Assembly: GCA_020847395.1 (NCBI GenBank)
Contig: JADLCD010000079.1
Coordinates: 1 to 64,000, forward strand
Reading direction: 5' to 3'
DNA from: Chitinophagaceae bacterium
Lineage (GTDB): Bacteria > Bacteroidota > Bacteroidia > Chitinophagales > Chitinophagaceae
Length of the DNA: 64,000 nucleotides
Part shown: one piece after another, positions 26,879 to 36,877 of the stretch
Layout: each line of letters opens with the position of its first letter
How positions within the stretch are numbered: the first letter of the stretch is position 1
Made by a program: the position numbers and the translations under genes
The notes under the pieces: generated by a model
What the model saw: the letters and a program-made list of their open reading frames with translations, nothing else
Databases searched by the model: none
Told to the model about the DNA's origin: nothing

Positions 26879-28423
26879 ATGAAGAAAAATTTTTTACTGC
26901 TTGTGTTTTCATTCGTATATGTAATCGGCAATGCTCAAAATGACAGCGTTATTATAAACGCTATACAAAAGGAAGGCACCGAAAATTCCCAGTTGGAGAA
27001 ACTTGCTCATGAATTATTGGATAAGATTGGACCGCGGCTTGTTGGCTCCCCTAAAATGCAGCAGGCGCATGATTGGGTAGTATCAACATATACTGACTGG
27101 AACATTGCTGCCAGGAATGAGAAATGGGGCGAATGGCGTGGATGGGAAAGAGGCATTACACATATTGATATGGTTGCGCCCTGGGTAAAATCGATGGAAG
27201 GTACACAGCTTGCCTGGTGCCCTTCTACCGGTGGAAAGGCTGTTACTGCTGAAGTAATTATTTTACCTGATGTTGCAGACTCTGTTGCTTTTGCAAAATG
27301 GCTGCCTGCAGCTAAAGGAAAATTTATTATGATATCTATGAACCAGCCTACCGGTCGCCCTGATTATAACTGGGAAGAATTTGGCAAAAAAGAATCTGTT
27401 GCTAAAATGAAAAGCGACCACGATACACTTACTGCAAGGTGGGCAGACAGAATTAAGAAAACAGGTTACAATACACAAACATTGCCTGCAGCATTAGAGA
27501 AAGCCGGCGCTGCGGGTATATTAACTTCATACTGGTCAAAAGGATTTGGCGTAGATAAAATATTCGGCGCCAAAACAAAAAAAATTCCAACGGTTGATAT
27601 AGCACTTGAAGATTATGGTTTGTTATACAGGCTAACTGAATCGGGAACTAAGCCAAAGCTCAGTATTCAAACTGATTCAAAAGAAAAAGGTATTGTGCCT
27701 ACATACAATACTATCGGTGAAATTAAAGGCACTGAAAAACCGGATGAATATGTAATGCTTTCTGCTCATCTTGATTCGTGGGATGGTGGCACCGGTGCAA
27801 CAGATAATGGCACCGGCACATTAGTTATGCTTGAAGCAATGCGCATCTTAAAGAAAATATATCCAAATCCTAAACGTACAATACTTGTTGGTCATTGGGG
27901 CAGTGAAGAGCAGGGGCTGAATGGTTCCGGCGCATTTGTAGAAGATCATCCTGATATTGTAAATAACCTTCAGGCATTATTTAACCAGGATAATGGCACA
28001 GGAAGAGTTACCAATATTTCCGGCATGGGATTTTTACATTCGTATGAATATATCAGCAGGTGGCTTTCTAAAGTGCCTTCAAATATTAAAGATGATATTC
28101 AAACCTCGTTTCCCGGCATGCCAGGTGGTGGCGGATCAGATTTTGCCTCTTTTGTAATTGCCGGTGCGCCTGGTTTTTCTTTAAGTTCATTAAGCTGGTC
28201 GTACGGCACATATACATGGCATACTAACCGGGATACTTACGATAAAATAGTTTTTGATGATGTAAGAAGCAATGCGATACTGACAGCTATCTTAGTATAT
28301 ATGGCATGTGAAGATCCTCAACGTGCATCAAAAGAAAAAATTATAATGCCTGTTAATGCCAATGGCGAACAGGCAAAATGGCCAACAAAAAGAGCCCCTA
28401 ACCGCAGAGGCGGACTGGATTAA
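26879..28423 (+). CDS. M28 family zinc aminopeptidase, exported
   Basis: A 514-residue exported peptidase with a signal peptide (ends IGNAQ, residue 20). The co-catalytic zinc ligands fall in S-A-H-L-D-S-W (about 294-300), A-T-D-N-G-T-G, G-S-E-E-Q-G, and the final W-H-T-N-R-D-T-Y-D. A PA-type insert lies between residues 100 and 260. Probable periplasmic carboxypeptidase Q-like aminopeptidase. ATG at 26879 starts the signal peptide; an upstream in-frame start at 26846 would put charged residues in front of it. Confidence 0.88.
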   Translation: MKKNFLLLVFSFVYVIGNAQNDSVIINAIQKEGTENSQLEKLAHELLDKIGPRLVGSPKMQQAHDWVVSTYTDWNIAARNEKWGEWRGWERGITHIDMVAPWVKSMEGTQLAWCPSTGGKAVTAEVIILPDVADSVAFAKWLPAAKGKFIMISMNQPTGRPDYNWEEFGKKESVAKMKSDHDTLTARWADRIKKTGYNTQTLPAALEKAGAAGILTSYWSKGFGVDKIFGAKTKKIPTVDIALEDYGLLYRLTESGTKPKLSIQTDSKEKGIVPTYNTIGEIKGTEKPDEYVMLSAHLDSWDGGTGATDNGTGTLVMLEAMRILKKIYPNPKRTILVGHWGSEEQGLNGSGAFVEDHPDIVNNLQALFNQDNGTGRVTNISGMGFLHSYEYISRWLSKVPSNIKDDIQTSFPGMPGGGGSDFASFVIAGAPGFSLSSLSWSYGTYTWHTNRDTYDKIVFDDVRSNAILTAILVYMACEDPQRASKEKIIMPVNANGEQAKWPTKRAPNRRGGLD

Positions 28424-28464
28424 TATTATTGTGAGTCTTGTGTCGCCACAGGCAACAGGAGAGT

Positions 28465-28521
28465 TGTGCGTCACGCACAGCAGCGCTCAGGAGCTATACG
28501 AAGTCTCCGACTTCGTATAGC
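28465..28521. repeat. Two adjacent REP-like hairpins
   Basis: First hairpin: TGTGCG, loop TCA, CGCACA (28465-28479). Second: GCTATACGAAGTC, loop TCC, GACTTCGTATAGC (28493-28521), a perfect 13-bp stem. Both have the short three-base loop design of the RAYT-flanking palindromes at 1-22 and 635-656 but different stem sequences, so they may belong to other RAYT families in the genome. Confidence 0.75.
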
Positions 28522-28689
28522 CTATGTTCTCCCGGGACTATGTTCCGAAATAATTTATTTTATAAACATTGCTACACCATGCTGAAATATTTGTTGCAGT
28601 ACAAGAGGGCGACGCCACTAAAGCTGATAGTAGTAATGCAGCCGGGTACATAATAAAAACAACAGCAAAACATAACTTACCACCTCAAA

Positions 28690-28740
28690 CAACTTTGCGC
28701 ACTTTGCCATCTTTTTCCCTTTGCGTGAAAACTAAAAATC
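28690..28740. repeat. CTTTGCGTGAAA-type intergenic repeat
   Basis: AACTTTGCGCACTTTGCC followed by CCCTTTGCGTGAAAAC. It shares words and spacing with the copy at 49978-50065 and more weakly with 20983-21020. Confidence 0.5.
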
Positions 28741-28809
28741 GTTTCAATAATTTGTCTATATTCATTCAGAATTTTTCATCAAACTTCATGTATCCATAAC
28801 TGTTACTGA

Positions 28810-31800
28810 ATGAAACTATTAACGCTTGTTGTTGCCGTATTAACTACGCTCTGTGCGTGTAACCCAAAACAAAAAAACATTGGCAAAATAAATCACCTGA
28901 AACTTATTGCAGATGATAATGGACAAACCATTGCTTTATATAAAGAAGGTGTAAATGAACCTATATTAGTGCAGGTTACTGAAAATGATTTCAGACCATA
29001 TATTCATCCTATTGTTGCGCCGGATGGAAAAGGGGTATTAACGGAATTTAGTCCCGGTCATCATAAACATCAAACAGGATTGTACTGGGGGTTTACAAGA
29101 GTGAATGACAGGGATTATTTCCATCATCCTGCAGATGGCTACTGGAAAAAAGTTTCTGCTGATATAATTCAGCAGGAAGGTGAAGCCGTAAAATGGCAAA
29201 CTGTTTATGATATGCTGGATGAAAAAGGAAATGCCATTATGCGGCAAACGCAAAACTGGGTAATGACGCAGGATAGTGGAAAATATTTTTTATCGCTGGA
29301 GTGGAAAGGTGAAGCAAAAACAGATGTTACTATTGGTAAATATGATTATGGTGGATTGTTTCTTCGTATGCCCTGGAAAGAAGGCATGAAAGCCGAAGTA
29401 ATTAATGCTGCAAGACAGAAAAATGAAAAAGCAGAAGGGCAACGCGCCATGTGGGTTGATGTGGGCATGCAGGTGGAAGGCAGGAATGATTTTGCACATA
29501 TTGCCATATTCGATCATCCGGATAACAGGGGCTACCCGCAACGCTGGCGTGTAGACGGTCAGTTTGGTGTTGGACCTGCTACTGCAAGAGATAGTAGTAT
29601 CAGCATTAAAAACGGGGAAACGGAAACATATAAGTACAGGATGATGATATATACCGGTTTGTTTAACGATCGCGATGTATCTAATGAATGGGCGAAGTAT
29701 ACCGGTAAAACTTCTTTATATTCTACAACGGAGCTATGGGCAATGGCGCAACAGGAAGCGTTAAGTGCAAAATTTTTAACACCTGATGAGGCTGTTGCTA
29801 CTATGACGCTGAATGATGGCAATAAAGTAAATGTATGGGCGTCGGAGCCGATGATGACTCAGCCAATGGCATTTTGCTGGGACGACCGCGGACGGTTATG
29901 GATAGCCGAAAATAAAGATTACGAGTCAAGGGGATCAGGTTTTTCGAATGCCGGTGATAGCAGAATAATTATTTTGGAAGATACCAATCACGATGGTAAA
30001 GCAGATACCCGAAAAGTTTTTATGGAGGATATAGCATTTCCTTCTGCTTTAGCTGTAGGCTTTGATGGGGTGTTTGTTGGCGCTCCGCCAAACCTGCTTT
30101 TTATTCCGGATAGAAATCATGATGATATTGCTGATAAAGATATAGAGGTAAGACTAACGGGCTGGGGTATACGAGATCGTCATGAAACATTAAACAGTTT
30201 TCACTGGGGACCTGATGGCTGGTTATATGGCTGCCAGGGATTTGCTACGCCATCCAAAGTAAGAAAGCCAAAAGACAAAGGAAAAATTTACAGGCATAAG
30301 GATGCGTTTCCTGAAAATATTTTAGAAGGTGATGGCGTAGATATTAATGGCGGTGTTTGGCGCTATCATCCCACAAAAGATAAATTTGAAGTAGTGGCGC
30401 ATGGCTTCAGCAATCCCTGGGGAATTGATTACGATGCAAAAGGGCAATTATTCATCAGCGCCTGTGTAATTCCACACATGTGGTATGTAATACCGGGCGG
30501 TATATACCATCGCCAGGGCGGACAACATTTTAACCCGTTTGTATATGATGATATAAAAACCATCACCGATCATAGTCATCGCTCTGCACATGGCGGTGCA
30601 AGAATATACCAGTCTGATGCATTTCCGGCAGTGGACAGAGGCAGAATTTTTATGTGTAATATTCATGAGCATGCGGTACTATCGGATGTGCTGGAGAAAA
30701 AAGGTTCCGGGTTTGTTGCCCATCATGGAGAAGATTTTATGCTGGCGAATAACGGACAATGGGTTGGCTTTAGCATGGAGGTTGGGCCAGACGGCGGTAT
30801 ATATGCGCTTGACTGGCACGATGCCGATATCTGCGGGCAAACAGTAAAGAATGCCGAAACAGGCAGAATTTTTAGAATAATGCCTGCTGCATCAGCAGCA
30901 GAAAACTGGAACGGAAGATATAGTGATCTGTCTGCATTCTCAGATTTGCAACTGGCACAGTTACAAACCAGCGCGAGTGACTGGCATGCACGCAGAGCCC
31001 GTGTGATATTGCAGGGAAGAACAGTAAAAAAAGTATTGGATAAAGTTGCTCATGATAAACTGATGGAAATATATACATCATCGCAAAATGCTGATCATCG
31101 CCTGCATGCTATGTGGACATTGTATGTAACAAAAAGTAGTACAGGTGATATGTTGATGAAAGCATTGGACGATAAAGATGAATATATAAGATCATGGGCG
31201 ATACAATTTTTGGGGGAGGATGGAAATGTGCCCGCAGCAGCATCAGCTAAAATGATTACGATGGCGCAAAAAGATGCATCGCCTGTTGTGCGTTTATATC
31301 TTGCTTCGGCTATACAACGGGTTGATAAAGAAACGGGCTGGAAACTTGTTGAAGCATTGACAAAACATTCCGAAGACCAGGCAGATCACAATCTCCCAAA
31401 AATGATTTGGTTTGGTTTTGAAAAGATGGTGAAGGAAGATCCAAAGCGGGCTTTGAATATTGCTGTAAATTCCGGTATTCCGTTGATTACTACTTTTGCT
31501 GCACGCAGAACTGTTGACGCAAATGCGATTGAGGATTTGGTAGCAGTGATAAATACACAACCCACAACCGTTGACTATTTATTGCAAGGTATGCTTTCCG
31601 GCATGGAAGGCCGTGTTGATTTAAAATCGCCATCCAACTGGAAAAATGTATATACGGCGTTAAAAGCCAAGAACAACAAATCATCTCAACTTGCAGATGA
31701 TATTAATGCATTGTTTGGTGATGCCGAGGCGGCAAAAATTTCCCTGGCTGTTTTAAGCGATAAAAAGAATACCGCTGAGCAACGTATAAAAGCGTTAAGG

Positions 31801-32604
31801 GCATTGTTTGCACAACAACGAAAGGAACTGGTGCCATTACTGGAAGGATTATTGAATGAACCGCAGATGAAGATTGAAACGATACGGGCAATAGCAGCCT
31901 TTAATAACAACGGGCTTGGCGATATGCTCTTATCGAAATACAATAGCCTGAATGATGAAGAGAAAGCGCAGGCGGTAAATACACTTTCATCGCGACCGGC
32001 TTATGGATGGATTTTAGCACAGGCTATTAAAAATAATAAGATACCACGCAAGGATATTTCTGCAAATGTTGCAAGACAATTGCGCAGAGTGGTTGGCAGT
32101 GGTTTTGTGGAAATTTGGGGGCCGATAGATGATAAACCTGCAAATAGTAAAGCGTATGAAAAATATAAATCTTTGGTAGTTGGTGCAAATGCAAAAACAC
32201 CGGATATTAATAAGGGGCAAATGGTGTTTTCAAAAACATGTGCGGTTTGTCATACGCTTTTTGGTAAAGGTGGAAAAATTGGCCCGGATTTAACAGGCAG
32301 CAATCGCTCTAATGTTGATTACCTGCTTGCCAATATATTAGACCCCAGTGGTGAAATACAGGATGCGTATAAAATGCTTGTAGTTACCACAAGAGACGGG
32401 AGAACATTTTCAGGAAATCTTGTTTCTGAAAATGACAGGCAGATTACTATGCGTGTTGTTGGGCAGGATGATGTAGTGCTGAATAAATCTTCTATTCAAT
32501 CGCGGGAAGTAATGAATACTTCTATGATGCCACAGGGGTTACTGAATAATTTAAGCGACCAGGAGATAGCGGATTTGCTGGGGTATTTGATGAAGGGAAA
32601 ATAA
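28810..32604 (+). CDS. PmoA-like / PVC-type sugar dehydrogenase / HEAT / cytochrome c fusion lipoprotein
   Basis: A 1264-residue lipoprotein (lipobox L-C-A-C, Cys17). Four parts in order: a DUF6807 PmoA-family domain (about 25-300, SPGHHKHQTGLYWGFTRVN); a PVC-type membrane-bound dehydrogenase propeller (about 320-690, PMAFCWDDRGRLWIAE, VGFDGVFVGAPPNLLF, GGVWRYHP, WGIDYD); a HEAT-repeat region (about 700-1100); and a C-terminal heme c domain with C-A-V-C-H near 1144-1148 and a distal Met in TSMMPQGLL. Such propeller-cytochrome proteins are thought to oxidise carbohydrates and pass electrons to periplasmic carriers. Having the PmoA-like domain in the same chain is uncommon. Neighbouring Gfo/Idh/MocA gene suggests related substrates. 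Confidence 0.85.
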   Translation: MKLLTLVVAVLTTLCACNPKQKNIGKINHLKLIADDNGQTIALYKEGVNEPILVQVTENDFRPYIHPIVAPDGKGVLTEFSPGHHKHQTGLYWGFTRVNDRDYFHHPADGYWKKVSADIIQQEGEAVKWQTVYDMLDEKGNAIMRQTQNWVMTQDSGKYFLSLEWKGEAKTDVTIGKYDYGGLFLRMPWKEGMKAEVINAARQKNEKAEGQRAMWVDVGMQVEGRNDFAHIAIFDHPDNRGYPQRWRVDGQFGVGPATARDSSISIKNGETETYKYRMMIYTGLFNDRDVSNEWAKYTGKTSLYSTTELWAMAQQEALSAKFLTPDEAVATMTLNDGNKVNVWASEPMMTQPMAFCWDDRGRLWIAENKDYESRGSGFSNAGDSRIIILEDTNHDGKADTRKVFMEDIAFPSALAVGFDGVFVGAPPNLLFIPDRNHDDIADKDIEVRLTGWGIRDRHETLNSFHWGPDGWLYGCQGFATPSKVRKPKDKGKIYRHKDAFPENILEGDGVDINGGVWRYHPTKDKFEVVAHGFSNPWGIDYDAKGQLFISACVIPHMWYVIPGGIYHRQGGQHFNPFVYDDIKTITDHSHRSAHGGARIYQSDAFPAVDRGRIFMCNIHEHAVLSDVLEKKGSGFVAHHGEDFMLANNGQWVGFSMEVGPDGGIYALDWHDADICGQTVKNAETGRIFRIMPAASAAENWNGRYSDLSAFSDLQLAQLQTSASDWHARRARVILQGRTVKKVLDKVAHDKLMEIYTSSQNADHRLHAMWTLYVTKSSTGDMLMKALDDKDEYIRSWAIQFLGEDGNVPAAASAKMITMAQKDASPVVRLYLASAIQRVDKETGWKLVEALTKHSEDQADHNLPKMIWFGFEKMVKEDPKRALNIAVNSGIPLITTFAARRTVDANAIEDLVAVINTQPTTVDYLLQGMLSGMEGRVDLKSPSNWKNVYTALKAKNNKSSQLADDINALFGDAEAAKISLAVLSDKKNTAEQRIKALRALFAQQRKELVPLLEGLLNEPQMKIETIRAIAAFNNNGLGDMLLSKYNSLNDEEKAQAVNTLSSRPAYGWILAQAIKNNKIPRKDISANVARQLRRVVGSGFVEIWGPIDDKPANSKAYEKYKSLVVGANAKTPDINKGQMVFSKTCAVCHTLFGKGGKIGPDLTGSNRSNVDYLLANILDPSGEIQDAYKMLVVTTRDGRTFSGNLVSENDRQITMRVVGQDDVVLNKSSIQSREVMNTSMMPQGLLNNLSDQEIADLLGYLMKGK

Positions 32605-32756
32605 GAAAGATTACTATCCTGAATAACTACGAAAATTGTGTTAACATTTATACTGTTTTGGGGTAACCCCCTTCTATGAATATAACAAGTAACAAACAAT
32701 GCTGCTTAGCTCTTTGCAATTAGCTATATGGTGCCACGGAGTTTTCGCATTATTAT

Positions 32757-32786
32757 AAAAAAAGAGGACTGATGCCCTCTTTTTTT
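32757..32786. terminator. Bidirectional terminator
   Basis: AAAAAAAGAGG (32757-32767) pairs with CCTCTTTTTTT (32776-32786) around an 8-nt loop, with A and T tracts on both sides. It serves the convergent fusion gene (+) and TPR gene (-). Confidence 0.85.
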
Positions 32787-32804
32787 ACTAAAAATCTCAA
32801 ACAT

Positions 32805-34073
32805 TTATTTTCTACTATCAATCTCATCATATTTCTTCTGGTAGAAATCTGATTTAGCTTTATCCTTCTTCCTGTCATAGCAATATGCCAGGTTATTACA
32901 AGCTGATTTTAACTCAGATTTTTCAGACAATTTCAACGTCTCTTTGGCAATAAGGTTATTATACACCACTTCAAACGGAGGAATTGCTTTATCACAAAAT
33001 GCTACAACCTGTGCCTTCAGTTCTTCTTTTTTCTTTACATCCTCAGGTTTTGTGCCTTTGATTTTATTAGCATCTTCTTCTATAAATAATGCCTGGTTGA
33101 AATAATGTTTTGCAAGGTTCAGGTTTGCTTCCAAAGCATCTGGTTTAATAGCCAAAGCTTTTTTATACAAATCTTCGATTTTTACAATACGCTCATTGTA
33201 ATCAGCCGGTCTGTCTTTTACATCACTTACGTGAGTTTCGTTAAACAGTTCGTTTGCATAATCAATGATCATTTCATAATTCTGAGGATTAGCTGCTATT
33301 ATCTCTTCGTATTTTGCATAAATAGCCTTCTTATCACCCTGGTTGCGCAGGTAATCAAATTCTACCAATGGCAGATAATCATCTTTAGGATATAATTCCT
33401 GGCCTGCTTTAATATATTTCTGCATGTTAGGAATATCTTTCTTGTCAAGATAGTATTTAGCGAGGTAACGATAAATAGTTACATACTCCGGTTTGCCACC
33501 AATTTTTGCATCAGCCATTTTCTGAAATAATCCTGCTGCATCATCATCTTTCTTTGCATTCATGGCAGAAAGCGCTGAATAATAAGTTAGCGTTGTATCC
33601 AACTGGGAAAGTCCCCAGCCTTTTGAAAATATATAACTGCTTATCTCATTCGATTTTTTAAACGTAGCCAAAGCGTCTTCATATTTTTCAGCATTATACT
33701 GGCTGGCGCCAAGGTCAAAATAGCCGGCATATAAATCGTAAATTGGCTTATAACTTTCAAGTGTTAACTGTTTTACTAATTCGTTTTTGTCAATCTCTTC
33801 TGCTTTTTTAATAGCAGCAAAAGCATCGGCTCTTCCATCAGGAACCAGTGTTTTAAATTTATCGCTTGCTGCTATTGCACCGTATACTTTGGCTTTTGCT
33901 ATCCACGCTTCAACTTTTTTCTGCTGTTTTGCATTGGTTAATAACTGGTCTACTCCCTCTTTCGCTTTATCTAACTCTCCGCTTTTAACCATGTCGTTTA
34001 TTTTGTCAATACTCTGGGCAAAAACACCTAATGTGCAAACTGCCAGAATGATAACAAGCATTGTTTTTTTCAT
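32805..34073 (-). CDS. TPR-repeat protein, exported
   Basis: A 422-residue protein with a signal peptide (ends GVFAQ, residue 20) and a chain of tetratricopeptide repeats (YNAEKYEDALATFKKSNEI, YRYLAKYYLDKKDIPNMQKY, ALAIKPDALEANLNLAKHYFN, ACNNLAYCYDRKKDKAKSD). Probable periplasmic scaffold. It lies 50 bp downstream of gyrA on the same strand and is likely transcribed with it. Confidence 0.8.
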   Translation of the reverse strand: MKKTMLVIILAVCTLGVFAQSIDKINDMVKSGELDKAKEGVDQLLTNAKQQKKVEAWIAKAKVYGAIAASDKFKTLVPDGRADAFAAIKKAEEIDKNELVKQLTLESYKPIYDLYAGYFDLGASQYNAEKYEDALATFKKSNEISSYIFSKGWGLSQLDTTLTYYSALSAMNAKKDDDAAGLFQKMADAKIGGKPEYVTIYRYLAKYYLDKKDIPNMQKYIKAGQELYPKDDYLPLVEFDYLRNQGDKKAIYAKYEEIIAANPQNYEMIIDYANELFNETHVSDVKDRPADYNERIVKIEDLYKKALAIKPDALEANLNLAKHYFNQALFIEEDANKIKGTKPEDVKKKEELKAQVVAFCDKAIPPFEVVYNNLIAKETLKLSEKSELKSACNNLAYCYDRKKDKAKSDFYQKKYDEIDSRK

Positions 34074-34123
34074 GTTGTGTATTGTTTTGTTATTTATTGA
34101 TTTTTATTTGGTTACAAAGATTG

Positions 34124-36694
34124 TTAAAGATTATTATCCAAATTATTGTTTTCCTCAGTATCATTCTTTTGTTCTCCCTCGGCAGTAGTTTCAGCACCAT
34201 AACGGGATAATTGGGTTATAGCAGCTATAGCATCATCCTCATCAAGCCTTATTAATTTAACACCCTGGGTAGCCCTTCCCTGCTCGCTTACCTGCCCAAC
34301 TGCCATTCTTATGGTGATGCCAGACTTACAGGTTATCATCAGATCTTCTTCTTCGTTAACATCCAGTATACCTACCAGCGATCCTGTTTTATCCGTTACA
34401 TTAATAGTTTTAACTCCCTTACCACCTCTATTGGTTATACGATACACATCTTCACCGGATTCATCTGTAAAAGCAGTTCTTTTTCCAAAGCCTTTCTCGC
34501 TCACAACCAACACAGTACGAGATTTATCCTCCCTTTTGACACAAATCATGCCAACCACTTCGTCGTTTGCATCATCTACTTCAATACCTGCTACTCCAAT
34601 AGCACCCCTGCCTGTAGGGCGAACTTTATTTTCAGGAAAACGTATGGCTCTTCCGCTTTTTACAGCCATCATAATCTCACTGTTACCATCTGTCATTTTT
34701 GCTTCCAGCAATTCATCGCCTTCTACGATGGTAATAGCGTTCACACCGGTTGCACGCGGTCTGCTAAAGTCTTCTAAAAGTGTTTTCTTAATAATACCCT
34801 TCTTGGTACAAAGTACTATATAGTGCTGCTTTACAAACTCCTCATCATCTAAATTTTTTACATCAATAATCGCTCTTACTTTATCATCCTGAGGTAATTG
34901 TATCAAATTTTGAATTGCTCTTCCTTTGCTGGTTTTATCTCCTTCGGGTAGTTGATATACTTTTAACCAATAGCATCTTCCCTTCTCCGTAAAGTATAAC
35001 ATAGTGTGGTGAGTAGAGGCTACAAACAGGTGCTCAATCCAGTCTTCCTGTTTGGTTTTGCCACCAATTGCTCCCCTGCCGCCACGATTTTGCTGGCGGT
35101 ATTCAGATGCTGAAGTTCTTTTAATATATCCCTGGTGTGAAATGGTGATAACCACATCTTCTTCCTCAATCAAATCTTCTATGCGCATTTCATCTGCCAG
35201 GTACTGAATTTCACTTTTGCGCTCGTCGCCAAATTTATCCTTTATTTCCGTTAGTTCTTTTTTAATTACGTCATAACGTTTGCCTTCATCAGACAGCAAA
35301 TCCTGCAGGTATGCAATCAGTTTCATCAATTCATCATATTCTTCTTTAATCTTATTGCGCTCCATGCCGGTAAGGCGCTGCAACCTTAATTCCAGTATGG
35401 CTTTTGCCTGAATTTCATCCAATCCCCAACCTGCGTTAATAAGATTTTCTTTAGCTATGTCAGGTGTTGCTGAATTGCGGATAAGTGAAATCACTTCATC
35501 CAGGTGGTCGAGCGCAATCAGGTATCCCTGTAAAATATGCGCTTTCTTCTGTGCTTCCTTCAGTTCAAACTGCGTTCTGCGTACCACAACCTCGTGACGG
35601 AATTCTATGAATTCGCTGATAAGATCGCGAAGGTTAAGTATTTTAGGACGACCTTTTACAATGGCTACATTGTTGATGCCGTAAGAAGTTTGAAGTTCGG
35701 TATGCTTATACAGTTGATTGATAACAACGTTAGCAATAGCATCTCTTTTCAGGTCGATTACTACACGTGTGCCGTCTTTTTCTGTTGACTCATTGTTTAC
35801 ATGCGCTATACCTTCCACAATCTTTTCATTCACCAACTCTCCTATCCTGTTGGTAAGCACATCGCGGCTAACCTGGTAAGGCACTTCAGTAATGATAATT
35901 TGTTCGCGGCCGCTGGCTTTTGTATCTACATGTAATTTACCGCGAAGCACTACCCTGCCCCTGCCGGAATGCATAGCGGCACGCACGCCTTCGTATCCGT
36001 AAATAATACCACCGGTGGGAAAATCAGGCGCTTTTACATACTTAATCAGTTCTTCAACCGTAATTTCCTTATTATCTATATAGGCAATACAACCATCAAT
36101 AACTTCGGTAAGATTATGCGGCATCATATTCGTTGCCATACCCACGGCAATACCGCTGGAGCCATTCACCAATAATTGCGGAATACGGGTAGGAAGGATA
36201 GAAGGTTCTTTTTCTGAATCGTCAAAGTTCAGGTTAAAGTCAACCGTATCTTTTTCAATATCATCGAGCATATGCTCTGCAAGACGCTGCAATCGTACCT
36301 CGGTATAACGCATTGCCGCCGGGCCATCACCATCCTGGTTACCAAAGTTACCCTGCTTGTCTACAAGAGTATAGCGCATGCTCCAATCCTGCGCCATACG
36401 TACCATCGCATCATATACTGACCCATCACCATGCGGATGATATTTACCCAATACTTCCCCAACCACACGGGCAGATTTTTTAAAAGGTTTGTTATGATTC
36501 AGCCCCAATTCATTCATCGCATATAAAATGCGGCGATGCACCGGTTTCAGTCCGTCGCGTACATCAGGCAAGGCTCTGCCCACAATTACGCTCATCGAAT
36601 AATCGATATAAGCAGTCTTCATCTGCTCCTCAATATTCACCTGTATGATGCGTTCGTTATCGTTGGTTTCCTGTGGCGTTTGATTATCTTCCAT
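34124..36694 (-). CDS. gyrA: DNA gyrase subunit A
   Basis: An 856-residue type IIA topoisomerase subunit. The winged-helix domain carries the DNA-cleaving Tyr130 in A-A-M-R-Y-T. The tower and coiled-coil regions follow, and a C-terminal six-bladed pinwheel ([30 protein letters not shown] as a GyrA-box variant) indicates gyrase rather than Topo IV. In the quinolone-determining loop, HPHGD-G91-S-V-Y-D95, the position of E. coli Ser83 is Gly (codon at 36422-36424) while Asp87 is kept. The C-terminal tail is acidic and Asn-rich. A TAnnTTTG box lies about 60 bp upstream. Confidence 0.95.
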   Translation of the reverse strand: MEDNQTPQETNDNERIIQVNIEEQMKTAYIDYSMSVIVGRALPDVRDGLKPVHRRILYAMNELGLNHNKPFKKSARVVGEVLGKYHPHGDGSVYDAMVRMAQDWSMRYTLVDKQGNFGNQDGDGPAAMRYTEVRLQRLAEHMLDDIEKDTVDFNLNFDDSEKEPSILPTRIPQLLVNGSSGIAVGMATNMMPHNLTEVIDGCIAYIDNKEITVEELIKYVKAPDFPTGGIIYGYEGVRAAMHSGRGRVVLRGKLHVDTKASGREQIIITEVPYQVSRDVLTNRIGELVNEKIVEGIAHVNNESTEKDGTRVVIDLKRDAIANVVINQLYKHTELQTSYGINNVAIVKGRPKILNLRDLISEFIEFRHEVVVRRTQFELKEAQKKAHILQGYLIALDHLDEVISLIRNSATPDIAKENLINAGWGLDEIQAKAILELRLQRLTGMERNKIKEEYDELMKLIAYLQDLLSDEGKRYDVIKKELTEIKDKFGDERKSEIQYLADEMRIEDLIEEEDVVITISHQGYIKRTSASEYRQQNRGGRGAIGGKTKQEDWIEHLFVASTHHTMLYFTEKGRCYWLKVYQLPEGDKTSKGRAIQNLIQLPQDDKVRAIIDVKNLDDEEFVKQHYIVLCTKKGIIKKTLLEDFSRPRATGVNAITIVEGDELLEAKMTDGNSEIMMAVKSGRAIRFPENKVRPTGRGAIGVAGIEVDDANDEVVGMICVKREDKSRTVLVVSEKGFGKRTAFTDESGEDVYRITNRGGKGVKTINVTDKTGSLVGILDVNEEEDLMITCKSGITIRMAVGQVSEQGRATQGVKLIRLDEDDAIAAITQLSRYGAETTAEGEQKNDTEENNNLDNNL

Positions 36695-36748
36695 AAACTA
36701 TTTTTCCGTTCTAATTTCTTTACTTTTTAGTGTATATTAAAATGCCTG

Positions 36749-36756
36749 CAAATGTA
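36749..36756 (-). promoter_or_regulatory. Candidate -7 box upstream of gyrA
   Basis: On the minus strand TACATTTG fits TAnnTTTG, 54 bp before the gyrA ATG. No clear -33 element. Confidence 0.35.
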
Positions 36757-36877
36757 CCGTTTTTAAAGGGCTTTTCCCGTAAAAAGAAAGGGTTTGTACC
36801 GTGTTTTTTTCCACCTGATGTGAATAGCTTTTTACCAGAAAAAATGACTTACATTGCTATCCTGAAAACATACCTTA

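Larger units (their letters stand above)
28424..28809. other. Repeat-bearing gap between the M28 gene and the PmoA-like fusion
   Basis: 386 bp without a supportable gene. It contains two REP-like hairpins (28465-28521) and a degenerate CTTTGCGTGAAA repeat (28690-28740). Short frames here are weak and run through the hairpins. Confidence 0.6.

Noticed and set aside
34311-34823. 170-codon plus-strand frame opposite gyrA
   Set aside because: Antisense shadow of a clearly coding frame; Ser/Thr-rich translation typical of the complementary strand.
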